From Acidobacteriia bacterium AH_259_A11_L15 (GTDB taxonomy: Bacteria; Acidobacteriota; Terriglobia; Acidiferrales; 2-02-FULL-67-57), in contig JALLOH010000009.1 in assembly GCA_027717655.1 (NCBI GenBank), positions 1 through 44,295 on the forward strand: a stretch of 44,295 bases of DNA, read 5' to 3'. Below the pieces are notes generated by a model. It was not told where the DNA came from, did no database searches, and worked only from the letters and a program-made list of their open reading frames with translations. This document shows positions 31,941 to 40,244 of this stretch, one piece after another (position 1 is the stretch's first letter; each line of letters begins with the position of its first letter). The translations under genes were made by a program, and so were the position numbers.

Positions 31941-32129
31941 ATTTGTCCTTTACCTAACCGGCCAGGCTGTGCGCGCCACCCTGTCGAAGACCCTGAACGA
32001 AGTCGAAGGGAGCGAAGCCGAAGGGCGAGGCGGTGGCGGAGGCCGCCGCCACCACCGCCGACTAAAAAAGAAACCACTGATGCGCATGGAAGAGAAAGCA
32101 AGGCGGCTTTAGCCGCTGAGGTCCTGACT
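31941..32129 (+). repeat. Dispersed repeat and possible displaced gyrA tail
   Basis: CCCTGTCGAAGACCCTGAAC / GAAGTCGAAGGGAGCGAAGC-type repeat lies at 31980-32030. An Ala/Thr-rich frame, EAVAEAAATTAD, ends in TAA at about 32064 and is similar in style to the gyrA C-terminus ([15 protein letters not shown]). A REP hairpin, GCGGCTTTAGCCGC, lies at 32103-32116. Confidence 0.4.
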
Positions 32130-32552
32130 ATGAAGCGATTGAACTATGCCATTGTTTTCGTCTCTGACATGAAGCGCTCGGTCGCCTTCTACCGCGACGT
32201 TCTGGGCCTACCGCTCAAGTTCGAGTCGCCCCACTGGAGCGAGTTCTCGAACGAAGGCAGCGCCATCGCCCTGCACCTGGCGGATTCGATCAACCCCGAA
32301 GGCGCCAGCGAAGGCGGCAACCCCGCCGGCACCTGCCAGCTCGGGTTTCACCTTGTCCCGCCTGCCCTGAGTGCAGTCGAAGGGAGCGAAGCCGGGGGAG
32401 GCGAGAACCTCGACGAGGCCCACCGCCGCTTGCAAGCGCAGGGGGTCAGGTGTGTAATGCCGCCCCGCACCGAAGAGTTTGGCATCCGCCAGGCCGTCTA
32501 CGCCGACCCCGACGGTTTGCAGTTCACCCTGGCGGAGTCCGTCAAGAAGTAA
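32130..32552 (+). CDS. VOC (glyoxalase/bleomycin-resistance-like) protein with an in-frame repeat insert
   Basis: The 140-residue protein is a single VOC domain: LNYAIVFVSDMKRSVAFYRD, VLGLPLKFESPHWSEF, then GIRQAVYADPDGLQFTLAES. These are the paired beta-alpha-beta-beta-beta units of glyoxalase I-type enzymes; metal ligands or substrate cannot be assigned from the sequence. Between LGFHLV and ENLDEAHRRL it carries PPALSAVEGSEAGGG, encoded by a dispersed repeat. Removing that segment restores normal family spacing. The start ATG is at 32130. It lies alone between gyrA and a repeat-rich region. Confidence 0.88.
   Translation: MKRLNYAIVFVSDMKRSVAFYRDVLGLPLKFESPHWSEFSNEGSAIALHLADSINPEGASEGGNPAGTCQLGFHLVPPALSAVEGSEAGGGENLDEAHRRLQAQGVRCVMPPRTEEFGIRQAVYADPDGLQFTLAESVKK
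32361..32393 (+). repeat. Dispersed repeat inside the VOC coding sequence
   Basis: CCTGCCCTGAGTGCAGTCGA, followed by AGGGAGCGAAGCC, belongs to the CTGAG-GTCGAAGGG dispersed family that is otherwise intergenic in this window. It is read through in frame and adds about 11 residues. Confidence 0.7.
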
Positions 32553-32963
32553 GCCCCTGTCATTCCGAGCCCTCGCCTGCGTTCGCTTGTCCTGAGCGAA
32601 GTCGAACGGGCGGCGAGGAATCTGCATTTCTCCAAAGAATCTTGGTGGGGCAGACATTCTTGTCTGCCTGGGCAGCCTGGTGGGGCTGCCCTTCGGAATT
32701 GAGAAGGCACTGGCTGCTATTGACGAACCTACCCGCTTTCGCTTATTATTCGCCCGTTGGTTGAATCGCCTTGATGGAGGACTGAAACCCGCACCCCTAA
32801 GCCCCCCGCCTCGCCCACCCCGCTGGTCACGAATCACGTCTGGACCGCCCACCTGGTAGGGCGGGGTTTCTCGCAGCGAAGCGCAGATCCCGAGCTTGCT
32901 GAGGGAAACCCCGCCGTCCAGTCAAGCAACCAAGCATCGGCCTTTAGGCCCTGAGGTTCCCCA
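32553..32963. repeat. Repeat-filled intergenic region
   Basis: It holds GTCATTCCGAGCCCTCGCC with GTCCTGAGCGAAGTCGAACG (32568-32610), the palindrome GGGGCAGACATTCTTGTCTG (32646-32665), GGGTTTCTCGCAGCGAAGCG (near 32863-32882) and a REP unit GGCCTTTAGGCCCTGAGG (32939-32956). No convincing gene is seen. Confidence 0.6.
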
Positions 32964-33176
32964 GTGCCCACCCCTTGCTCCTCTCCCCTCACCTGCGGCC
33001 GCCTCCACTGCGCCGTCTGCACCGCCCACCTAGCGAACCCCCACCAGCGCTTCTGCTCCCCCCGCTGTCGCGCCCGCGCCCGCTCCCTCCGCAAACAACG
33101 CGTCTATTGTCCCCAGTGCGGCAAGCGCTTCTGGCTCCGCCGAGGCCTGCTTATAGCAGTTGCGGACGCTCCCTAG
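32964..33176 (+). CDS. Small zinc-finger protein
   Basis: From the GTG at 32964 the frame encodes 70 residues with C-x4-C-x2-C (CGRLHCAVC), HQRFCSPRCRARARSLRKQR and VYCPQCGKRFWLRRG. These give two four-Cys clusters: CxxC with FCSPRC, then CPQC. The pattern resembles small DNA- or RNA-binding zinc ribbons found near mobile regions. The product is strongly basic. No ribosome-binding site is obvious, since a REP unit lies just upstream, and no catalytic domain is present. Function is unknown. Confidence 0.55.
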   Translation: MPTPCSSPLTCGRLHCAVCTAHLANPHQRFCSPRCRARARSLRKQRVYCPQCGKRFWLRRGLLIAVADAP

Positions 33177-33588
33177 ACCCTCGCGGCCACGCCGTGGCCA
33201 CCCCTGGCCACGCCGTGTCCACCTCGGAGCGCAGCGTAGACCCTGAGCGGAGCCGAAGGGCGCACACGCCGTGTGCCCATCCGCCCGCACCTACCCCCCT
33301 CGGAAACGTAGTGGCGACCCAGTCGAAGACCCTGTCGGAGCGAAGCGAAGATCCCGAGCCTGCCGAGGGAAGCGGCAAAACCGAAGGGAGCGGAGTCGAA
33401 GGGCCGCCGCCCCCGGCCCGAGGCCCGATTCCTCTCCTCCCCCTTGATCTTCCCCCCCGATCTATGGATCGATCGGTTTATTCAACTACTAATCGGGCCA
33501 ACCCATGGCTAACCCTGCCCGTCGCCCGTAAGTTCGGATTCGACACGTGTGGTCTCGTGTGCTACTCTCGCGATTCGGGAGGGGCTGC
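33177..33588. repeat. Repeat-filled region before the restriction-modification genes
   Basis: CACGCCGTGGCCACCCCTGG / CCACGCCGTGTCCACC tandem pieces (33188-33223), CCTGAGCGGAGCCGAAGGGC (33242-33261), CGGAGCGAAGCGAAGATCCC (near 33337-33356) and GAAGGGAGCGGAGTCGAAGG (33382-33401) occur. GATCTATGGATCGATCGG near 33460 is AT-richer and marks the edge of the transferred segment. No gene is seen. Confidence 0.55.
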
Positions 33589-34503
33589 GTGGATGTAATT
33601 GGCGGGGCGGCTGAGGAATGTCCGGCCATTCTTAAGCAGTCAACTCTACCTTTCCGAAACCAGTCCTCCACCAAGTTCTCTGGCCAACCCTTTCTCAAGT
33701 GGGCTGGAGCGAAAAACCAACTGCTGACCAGCTTGCGGGAATATTTCCCTGAACACTTCAATCGTTATCTGGAGCCATTTTGCGGCGGTGCCGCTGTCTT
33801 CTTCTACCTACGACGACTGAGGGGACTTTTCGATGCGATTCTCCTAGAGTCCAACCGCCAGCTAATCAACTGTTTCGAAGCCGTCAGGGACCATGTAGAT
33901 GAGTTATTGCCCCTTCTTGCGGAGCATCGGCAGCTGCATCGAAAGAGGTATTACTATCAAGTTCGACAACAGCAGGCGGATCAGCTCACACCGCTTCAAC
34001 GGGCAGCGCGGTTCATCTACCTCAACAAGACCTGCTATAACGGACTCTATCGCGTGAATTATAAAGGGGAATTCAATGTCCCCTTGGGCTCGTATAAAAA
34101 GCCACGCATCTACCAGCAGACGGAGCTCTTCGCAGCCTCCGAAGCTCTTGCTCGAACGCGGTTGCTTACCGCCGACTTTTCTGAAGTTCTGGATATTGCC
34201 GAGAAAGGCGATTTTGTTTACTTCGACCCACCTTATTACATGGAGGCGACAGGCTTTACAGGCTACGCCCTAGCCCTCCTCGGCCAAACGCGTTTCGGCG
34301 CGGATGAGCATCGCCGACTTTTCGAAGTCGTGAAGAGTCTTCACGACAGGGGTTGCGTAGTCGTTGCCAGCAACAGCAACACGAAGTATATCCGGACACT
34401 GTACAAAGACTTCACGCAACACGTGGTGCATGCCCGCAGACTCATAAACTGCGATGGCGCAGGAAGAGGTCCAGTTTCAGAATTGGTGATAACCAACCGA
34501 TGA
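33589..34503 (+). CDS. Dam-family DNA adenine N6-methyltransferase (D12 class)
   Basis: I choose the GTG at 33589, preceded by GGGAGGGG, giving 304 residues; the frame is open to 33547. It is an alpha-type (Dam/D12) adenine methyltransferase. FLKWAGAKNQLL is the SAM-binding entry, YLEPFCGGAAVFFYL is motif I, and RFIYLNKTCYNGLYRVN-x-KGEFNVP-G is the Dam-specific region. DFVYFDPPYY carries the catalytic DPPY. It overlaps the next gene by ATGA, so modification and restriction are coupled. The composition is clearly less GC-rich than neighbouring genes. GATC specificity is plausible for this class but not readable here. Confidence 0.92.
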   Translation: MDVIGGAAEECPAILKQSTLPFRNQSSTKFSGQPFLKWAGAKNQLLTSLREYFPEHFNRYLEPFCGGAAVFFYLRRLRGLFDAILLESNRQLINCFEAVRDHVDELLPLLAEHRQLHRKRYYYQVRQQQADQLTPLQRAARFIYLNKTCYNGLYRVNYKGEFNVPLGSYKKPRIYQQTELFAASEALARTRLLTADFSEVLDIAEKGDFVYFDPPYYMEATGFTGYALALLGQTRFGADEHRRLFEVVKSLHDRGCVVVASNSNTKYIRTLYKDFTQHVVHARRLINCDGAGRGPVSELVITNR

Positions 34504-35381
34504 AGAACAAGATTCGAACCGTGGACATCCCCCAAGCCAACAGCCTATCCAAAGTCGGTGACATCGTCGCTTTGACGGATGCCGGAATGCACGGCAACAA
34601 GGCCTTGTCATCCCATCTCCAGATCGACCCTCGCGAAGTTGAGTATTACAGGCATGCGGCAAGAATCGTCGGTCTGCTTTCGCCAGAGAAGAAGCCTTCG
34701 GTTACACCTATCGGGGCCAGATACTTGGCTGCGAAGACGCCGAACCAAAAGCTGGCCGTGTTATCGGAGGCCGTCCGAGATTCACCCATCTTCAAGGCCT
34801 TGCTTGAACACAGTACAGACCCTGAATTGAATAAGGGAAGCATAATTAACTTCCTGAAGGAGAACACTACTCTAACCGGCACGACGGTAGGTAGACGAGC
34901 CTCCACGCTGGTCGCTTGGCTCAAGACGATTTCGGAGTTTGATCCTGAGGACTTCGTCTCACTGGCTCGCAGGGCTTCGGCCGACAGCCCAGCGCTTTTT
35001 TCCTCGTATGCACACCGGGGAGAGGGGCCGCTTCACAAGCAGTTGAAGGAGCCCATTCGAGACAACCCCAGAGACCTACTCGGAGAACACCTAACTCTGG
35101 TCCAAGAGGAGTATCAATTCCCAACGAACGATAGGATTGACCTCCTCTTCGCTGACGCTAGAGCACGATACTTGGCTGTCGAGGTAGAAATAGATGTTGG
35201 CCCGAAGGATGTCGTGGGCCTTCTCCAAGCCGTCAAGTACAGAGCGCTCTTGACAGTCCAGTTTGGTAGGGCTGAGAAAGACGTGTTCGGCCTACTCGCC
35301 GCGAGATCAATACATCGCTACATGCAAGAGCGAGCGGCGCGTTATGCCATTCGGACTCGCGAGATTTCAGGGATAATCTAA
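34500..35381 (+). CDS. Probable restriction endonuclease paired with the Dam-like methylase
   Basis: The ATG at 34500 overlaps the methylase stop (ATGA). The 293-residue protein has an N-terminal winged-helix-like part: VGDIVALTDAGMHGNKALSS, then YYRHAARIVGLLSPEKKPSV. A helical middle follows, and then a C-terminal nuclease-like domain: LTLVQEEYQFPTNDRIDLLF, YLAVEVEIDVGPKDVVGLLQ and AVKYRALL. D in 'RIDLLF' with E-V-E and Q-x-x-K-Y fits the NucS/Mrr-type PD-(D/E)xK core. The position behind a methylase makes a type II restriction enzyme the best reading. Recognition sequence is unknown. Confidence 0.75.
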   Translation: MKNKIRTVDIPQANSLSKVGDIVALTDAGMHGNKALSSHLQIDPREVEYYRHAARIVGLLSPEKKPSVTPIGARYLAAKTPNQKLAVLSEAVRDSPIFKALLEHSTDPELNKGSIINFLKENTTLTGTTVGRRASTLVAWLKTISEFDPEDFVSLARRASADSPALFSSYAHRGEGPLHKQLKEPIRDNPRDLLGEHLTLVQEEYQFPTNDRIDLLFADARARYLAVEVEIDVGPKDVVGLLQAVKYRALLTVQFGRAEKDVFGLLAARSIHRYMQERAARYAIRTREISGII

Positions 35382-35457
35382 TCTCGTTGGACCAAAAAAC
35401 CCGGTGGCACGAACCGCATTTTCGCGGTAAAACCCTGAGCTTGTCGAAGGGTACAAA

Positions 35458-36327
35458 GTGGGGCATGGTGCACAGGTTACGGGCGCGAAACTGACATCGA
35501 CTTCCCGCCGCCAACCGCAGTCGGCGAGCGCCGCCGAGAAGCAGCGACAGCTTCAAGCGGCTCTGGCCGAGCTTCCCTCGCTGATGGTGGCGCTGAGTGG
35601 CGGCACGGACTCGGCCTACCTGGCCTGGGTGGCGCAGCAGGCCTTGGGTGACCGCGCGCTGGCGGTCACTGCGGTGAGCCCGTCGCTGCCCGAACGGGAG
35701 CGAGATGAAGTGGAACAATTCGTCCAGCAGTTCGGGATTGCGCACGAGTTCATTCGCACCGAAGAGCTGACCAACCCACTCTATGTCGCCAACCACCCCG
35801 ACCGCTGCTACCATTGCAAGGACGAGCTTTTCGACAAACTGGGCGCGCTGGCCCGCGAGCGGGGCATCGCCGCCGTCGCCTACGGGGTGAACGTGGACGA
35901 CCAGGGCGACTTCCGCCCCGGCCAGCAGGCCGCCCGCGAGCACCGCATCCTCACCCCGCTGCTCGACGCCGGGCTGACCAAGGCGGAGATTCGCCAGCTC
36001 AGCCGCCGCGCCGGCCTGCCCACCTGGGACAAGCCCGCGGCCGCCTGCCTGGCCTCGCGCCTTGCCCCCGGGATTGAAGTGACCGACGAGAACCTGAAAA
36101 AAATCGAGCGCGGCGAAGAGGCCCTGCGCAAGCTGGGCTTCCGCCAGGTGCGCGTCCGCTACCACGATGAATTGGTCCGCATCGAAATCGCCCCCGAGGA
36201 GCTCCCCCGGGCGCTCTCCCCCGCGATGGCCCGCCGCTTCACCGAAATCTTCAAGGCCCTCGGCTTCCGCTTCGTGACCTTGGACCTCGAGGGATACCGG
36301 CAAGGGTCATTCAACCCGCAAAGGTAG
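35458..36327 (+). CDS. larE: LarE-family ATP-dependent sacrificial sulfur transferase
   Basis: The protein has the PP-loop ATP-pyrophosphatase motif VALSGGTDSAYLAW and the LarE features HPDRCYHCKDELFDKL, YGVNVDDQGDFRPG and WDKPAAACLASRLAPG. The Cys in that last motif corresponds to the sulfur-donating Cys of Lactobacillus LarE. LarE supplies sulfur for the nickel-pincer cofactor of lactate racemase-type enzymes; larB and larC are not in the window. The first about 25 residues are not conserved and begin next to a dispersed repeat, so the start (GTG at 35458) is uncertain. Confidence 0.9.
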   Translation: MGHGAQVTGAKLTSTSRRQPQSASAAEKQRQLQAALAELPSLMVALSGGTDSAYLAWVAQQALGDRALAVTAVSPSLPERERDEVEQFVQQFGIAHEFIRTEELTNPLYVANHPDRCYHCKDELFDKLGALARERGIAAVAYGVNVDDQGDFRPGQQAAREHRILTPLLDAGLTKAEIRQLSRRAGLPTWDKPAAACLASRLAPGIEVTDENLKKIERGEEALRKLGFRQVRVRYHDELVRIEIAPEELPRALSPAMARRFTEIFKALGFRFVTLDLEGYRQGSFNPQR

Positions 36328-36519
36328 TTTTCCCACGCTTCCGAGCACAGGTCACCCTGCCTGTCCCGTCGGAGCGAAGCGGAGACCCCGAGCCTGTCGA
36401 GGGGAGCGAAGTCGAGGGGCACCCGGAAACCACAGACTTATCCTGAGCGAAGTCGAAGCATGCACACAAATACACACAGAGTAAGAAAACCGCGCAACAT
36501 CAAAAGGACCCGAGACCGT
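36328..36519. repeat. Dispersed repeats between larE and the WD40-like gene
   Basis: CGTCGGAGCGAAGCGGAGAC with CCCGAGCCTGTCGAGGGG (36368-36404), GCGAAGTCGAGGGGCA (36407-36422) and CCTGAGCGAAGTCGAAGC (36442-36459) are present. No gene is seen. Confidence 0.5.
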
Positions 36520-37500
36520 ATGGCGGGGTGGCGGATTCGATTCGCACTGGCGCTGCTGGTGCTCCTCTGCCCCGCACAGCCAGCGACCCCGCAGGGGGCG
36601 AGCCCGGCGGCGGTGGAATGGGCTGCGGACGGCCGGGTGCTGATCGTCGCCCGCGGCTTCTTGGCCCGCTTCGACCTGGAGGCGGGCGAGGAAGAGCTGC
36701 TGGCCGAGAACGTGGTTGCCTTCGCCGTGAGCCCCACGGGCGACCGCTTGGCGGTGGCCGGCCCCGGCCGGCTCGAGCTGCGCAGCTACCCGGAGTTCGA
36801 GCGCCTCGCCACCCTGGAGCGGCCCGCGTCGGCGCCGTTGGTCTCCCTGGCCTGGTCGCCCGACGGCGCGACCCTGGCGGCCGGCACCGCGGAAGGCCAC
36901 ATCCTGCTTTGGGACGCGGCGACCCTCGAGCTTTGGGCCGACCTGGGGATCGAGCCCCCCAGCGCGGTGGCGCGCCTGCGGTTCTCGGCCGACGGGGCGC
37001 GCCTGCTCACCGCCTTCGCGGACAGCCGGGCCGTGCTCTGGGACATCGAGGAACGGGACGTGGTGCGGCGCTTCGACTGGCCGCGCCCCGGCGCTGCGGG
37101 AGAAAACCAGTCGGCGGTGATTACTTCCTTCGTTGACCTCAGCCCCGACGGCCGTCACGTGCTCGCCAACCGAACCCTGGGCGGCGACTCCAAAGTCGTC
37201 TTGCTGAATGACCGCGGGCGAGTGCGCTGGAGCCGCGAGGGCTACGGGATCGAATTCACCCCCGACGGCAGCGGGGTGTTGAGCCTGGTGCCGCCTTTCC
37301 GCGTCGCCGCTCTGTACCCGGTCGAGGGCCAGGCGCGCGCCCAGCGCATCTTCCAGCCCCCCGAAGCGGTCACCACGCTGTTCCTGGTGCGCGCCAGCCC
37401 CGACCGGAAGTTTCTGGTCGGCGTGGGCGAGGACGAGCAGGGCGAGATGCTCGTCCTTTGGGACTTCGCCACCGCCCGCGTCCTCGCCACCCAGCGCTAG
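36520..37500 (+). CDS. Secreted WD40-like beta-propeller protein
   Basis: I choose the ATG at 36520, which gives a clean signal peptide (MAGWRIRFALALLVLLCPAQ-PATPQG); the upstream frame is unrelated. The 326-residue product has five to six blades of about 42 residues with PDG turns: FAVSPTGDRLAVAGPGRLEL, LAWSPDGATLAAGTAEGHIL, LRFSADGARLLTAFADSRAV, VDLSPDGRHVLANR and IEFTPDGSGVLSL. WD-type blade ends are LLWDAAT and VLWDIEE. It probably folds as an extracytoplasmic propeller for protein contacts. Partners are unknown. Confidence 0.85.
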   Translation: MAGWRIRFALALLVLLCPAQPATPQGASPAAVEWAADGRVLIVARGFLARFDLEAGEEELLAENVVAFAVSPTGDRLAVAGPGRLELRSYPEFERLATLERPASAPLVSLAWSPDGATLAAGTAEGHILLWDAATLELWADLGIEPPSAVARLRFSADGARLLTAFADSRAVLWDIEERDVVRRFDWPRPGAAGENQSAVITSFVDLSPDGRHVLANRTLGGDSKVVLLNDRGRVRWSREGYGIEFTPDGSGVLSLVPPFRVAALYPVEGQARAQRIFQPPEAVTTLFLVRASPDRKFLVGVGEDEQGEMLVLWDFATARVLATQR

Positions 37501-37700
37501 CAAAAAAAGAGGCAAGGAAGCAAACGAAGCAAGGAGGCAGAGAAGGAAAAAGTCAGGGCCCGAAGCACTATGCCCGCAGCCCGAATCAGTTGAATCCCGC
37601 CTGCCTCCCAACACCATGTTGTCATCCTGAGCGAAGCGAAGGATCTCAGCGGAGATTCTTCGCTCCGCCCTGCCGGCTCCGCTCAGAATGACAAGGGATG
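37501..37700. repeat. Dispersed repeat after the WD40-like gene
   Basis: GTCATCCTGAGCGAAGCGAA with GGATCTC (37621-37647) and the inverted GATTCTTCGCTCCGCCC with GCTCAGAATGAC (37655-37692) form one long inverted repeat of the common dispersed family. AG-rich sequence (37500-37550) precedes it. Confidence 0.6.
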
Positions 37701-38534
37701 CTACTCGGTGAATCCCGCCTGCTCCCACTTCTCCAGCGTGTCCTTCACCAGCGCCCCCACGCAGGCGACCACCCGCCGGTAGTACTCCTCCGCCTTGGCC
37801 TGATCGAAGTCCGTGGGCGCGCCCGTGCCTTCCTCATACAGGCCGATGGAGGAAGGGAACGGCGTGGCCGACCAGGCCCCCGGCCGGGGGTTCGGCGTCG
37901 AAGTCACTTCGGCGTAGCGCTCTTTCTTCACCAGCGCCGGGTTGATCGCCTGGATGAAGGCGGTTTCGTTTTCGCCGGCGTGCCCGCCGGGGTTGCCGAA
38001 GACTTCCTCGGCCGCCTCCGGGCAGGCCGCCCACCAGTTCACCACCAGCGTGTTCACCCCGTGCGCGAGCGCCACCTCCTGCGCCACCCGGCTCAGGATT
38101 TCCGTCTGCGGCCCGCCGTGGCCGTTGATAATGACGATGTTCCGGAAGCGGTTCTTCACCAGGCTCTCCAGCACCGCGCGCACGTAAGCGGCATAAACCT
38201 CCGCGGGGATGTGCGTGGCTCCCGGGTAGGGTGCCAGGCGCCCGGTGACCCCGTAGGGGATGTGCGGGGCGATCAGCGCGTTGACCTCCGCGGCGATCTC
38301 CTCCGCGATTCGTACCGGGGCCAGGTTGTCCGCCCCGTTGTTGATCACCCCGTGCGGCTCCAGCGTCCCCGTGGTCAGCAGCACCGTCTTCGTCTTCGCC
38401 GGCACCAGCTCCCGAAACTCCAGCCAGTTCAGCTCGTCCATCTTGCGGGTGGGCAACTCCTGCCCGGAGGCAAGGAGACAAGGAAGCAAAGAGGCAGCGA
38501 GAAGAAGGCAGAGCGAAGAGCGGCTCACGCTCAT
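37701..38534 (-). CDS. Secreted creatininase-family amidohydrolase
   Basis: The ATG at 38534 (GGAGAT upstream) begins a signal peptide MSVSRSSLCLLLAASLLPCL. The 277-residue protein then follows the creatininase fold: WLEFRELVPAKTKTVLLTTG, TLEPHGVINNGADN with Glu and His metal ligands, HIPYGVTGRLAPYPGATHIP, and IINGHGG. The catalytic region is GHAGENETAFI. The family includes creatinine amidohydrolase, MftE and FAPy deformylase; the substrate here is not evident. Export is unusual for the cytosolic members but is seen in environmental bacteria. It lies 29 bases after the small membrane protein gene on the same strand. Confidence 0.9.
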   Translation of the reverse strand: MSVSRSSLCLLLAASLLPCLLASGQELPTRKMDELNWLEFRELVPAKTKTVLLTTGTLEPHGVINNGADNLAPVRIAEEIAAEVNALIAPHIPYGVTGRLAPYPGATHIPAEVYAAYVRAVLESLVKNRFRNIVIINGHGGPQTEILSRVAQEVALAHGVNTLVVNWWAACPEAAEEVFGNPGGHAGENETAFIQAINPALVKKERYAEVTSTPNPRPGAWSATPFPSSIGLYEEGTGAPTDFDQAKAEEYYRRVVACVGALVKDTLEKWEQAGFTE

Positions 38535-38563
38535 TTTTGAAATCTCCAATCTTAAATTTCAAA

Positions 38564-38851
38564 TCACTTCGGTTCGAACTGCCACAACAGGTAGAACATC
38601 ACGAAAATTCCCAACAGAATGAAGACGACAAAGACGAGGGCGCCCAGGCCGGAAGGCGGCTGGGTGGCCGGGCGGACCTCGGCTACCAGTTCGGGCTCGA
38701 AGCTGGCGTCGCGCGCGTAGGTGCAATCGACCACGGTGACGTCGGGGACGATGCGCCCGTCCTCCAGAATCACCTCCACCACCTGCACGCCGCTCTCCGC
38801 CCCCGGCATCCCCCGCAGCTTCTCCTGAATCGCCAGCGGCAACTCTTCCAT
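38564..38851 (-). CDS. Small single-pass membrane protein
   Basis: The 95-residue protein starts MEELPLAIQEKLRGMPGAES, has a soluble beta part (VQVVEVILEDGRIVPDVTVV) with one Cys, and ends with one transmembrane helix (GALVFVVFILLGIFVMFYLL). No family is recognised. It is followed at 29 bases by the creatininase gene, and a shared transcript is likely. Its real coding nature is supported by the coherent domain layout. Confidence 0.7.
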   Translation of the reverse strand: MEELPLAIQEKLRGMPGAESGVQVVEVILEDGRIVPDVTVVDCTYARDASFEPELVAEVRPATQPPSGLGALVFVVFILLGIFVMFYLLWQFEPK

Positions 38852-39068
38852 TACGCCGTTCCCACCCTCCTGTCATCCCGAGCGAAGCGAGGGATCTGCA
38901 TTTCAGTCCGCCACCTGCAGATTCCTCGCCGCCCCCGAAACTTCGGGGCACGCCAGGGCTCGGAATGACACCTGACCCGACTTCGGTTCCGCCCCGGCAG
39001 CCGCTGCCCCCACTTCCCACACCGCCACAACGGCTGCCGCTTAGTCGCGACTGTCACAGTACCTGACT
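38852..39068. repeat. Dispersed repeats next to the EVE-nuclease gene
   Basis: GTCATCCCGAGCGAAGCGAG with GGATCTGCATTTC (38872-38904) and GAAACTTCGGGGCACGCCAG-GGCTCGG (about 38937-38963) are dispersed-family units. No gene is seen. Confidence 0.5.
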
Positions 39069-40154
39069 TCACTCGAGTGCACTTCCAACCTCTTCTTCCA
39101 GTTGTATCGTGATGCTGTCAACGATGGATGGCTGAATGTGACCGGCCAAGGCGCTCACCTTCTGCAGCATATCTTCCAGCTTCTCGGTGGGAACGAATCG
39201 GCAAAAGTCGCTAAGACCAATCTTTTGGAAGGTGGGCCGTGCGAGTTCAGTCATGACTTTGTTTTGTCGCTCTTTGGGTGCGACTATGAACAATTTGATG
39301 TTCAGCGCTGGTACTAGGGCAAGCAAATCGGCCATCCTTAGCAGCCCTGAGTACACAGAGGTCGTCGTTTCTACCTCGAATGCGCAGAGTGGAGCGTTCT
39401 GGCGAATCCAGATAACATCAATCAGCGAAATTCGGCTGGTGGCTTCCTCGTTGAGTCCAAGGTTAGGAAGAGACCTCAAACAGGAATGGCCGAGACGTTT
39501 TCCTCTGTAAATCTTGTTTCTGTCGTTGGTGGCAATCCAGACTGAGCAGCCCGTTATTGCACCGAGGCGTATTAGTGCCTCTTGAGCTCTTGTGTGCGCT
39601 GACACCTCGTCTCTCGACCCGGTCGGCTCCGCAACTTCAAGAGGAATTTGTGTTGGTCGAGGCCGAGAAACTTTGGCCTTGGTTTTACCGATGGCATCTC
39701 GCTGTTGCTTTGCCTGGGCGAGAAGTTCGGTCAATTCTGATCGGGTCTTGGCTATGTCGTTTGGCCTGGATCGAATTGATTTTATGATCGTTTGGGCAGC
39801 GCTTTCTTCCAGCAAATTCTGATTTAGTATGCCCCAGCCATATTTGGGTCCCCACGTCGATGTCAGTGCGTCACGAATCTCGCCCAATATTGGAGGACGA
39901 TTCTCAGGGAGTATGGCGTGGGGGAACTTGATGGGAATTCGATGTGGAAATAAGCCGTTGTCCCAAATGCGCTCCTTGGAAAGGAAAGGAGGGTCAGAGA
40001 CCTCGGCCAAAGCAGCTATGGCCTTGTCAACAATGATGACCAGGTAGTCTTTGGGCTTCCAATCCTTGAATCGAGCTGAACGGCTCCCCCAGAGTTGATG
40101 TTGAAAACAGGTGAGGAACTGAAACTCGTCAACTTTTGTCAAACGCAGGCGCAT
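39069..40154 (-). CDS. EVE-like domain fused to a restriction-type nuclease domain
   Basis: The ATG at 40154 lies seven bases after GGAGG; an open frame extends to 40211. The 361-residue product begins with an EVE/PUA-like reader: FLTCFQHQLWGSRSARFKDW, KPKDYLVIIVDKAIAALAEV, then ERIWDNGLFPHRIPIKF. The C-terminal third has SRISLIDVIWIRQNAPLCAF and EVETTTSVYSGLLRMADLLA, the D...E-x-E core expected of a PD-(D/E)xK nuclease. EVE domains bind modified bases, so a modification-dependent restriction enzyme is the natural reading. The composition is far more AT-rich than the adjacent HDAC-like and creatininase genes, indicating transfer. Confidence 0.75.
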   Translation of the reverse strand: MRLRLTKVDEFQFLTCFQHQLWGSRSARFKDWKPKDYLVIIVDKAIAALAEVSDPPFLSKERIWDNGLFPHRIPIKFPHAILPENRPPILGEIRDALTSTWGPKYGWGILNQNLLEESAAQTIIKSIRSRPNDIAKTRSELTELLAQAKQQRDAIGKTKAKVSRPRPTQIPLEVAEPTGSRDEVSAHTRAQEALIRLGAITGCSVWIATNDRNKIYRGKRLGHSCLRSLPNLGLNEEATSRISLIDVIWIRQNAPLCAFEVETTTSVYSGLLRMADLLALVPALNIKLFIVAPKERQNKVMTELARPTFQKIGLSDFCRFVPTEKLEDMLQKVSALAGHIQPSIVDSITIQLEEEVGSALE

Positions 40155-40244
40155 CTGCATGCCTCCCAGAACCCTGCCGGTCTTGTGTGGAAGATGGGGT
40201 TCACGAATCACCTTCGAGAATCGGTTGCCACTATTCTATAGCAG

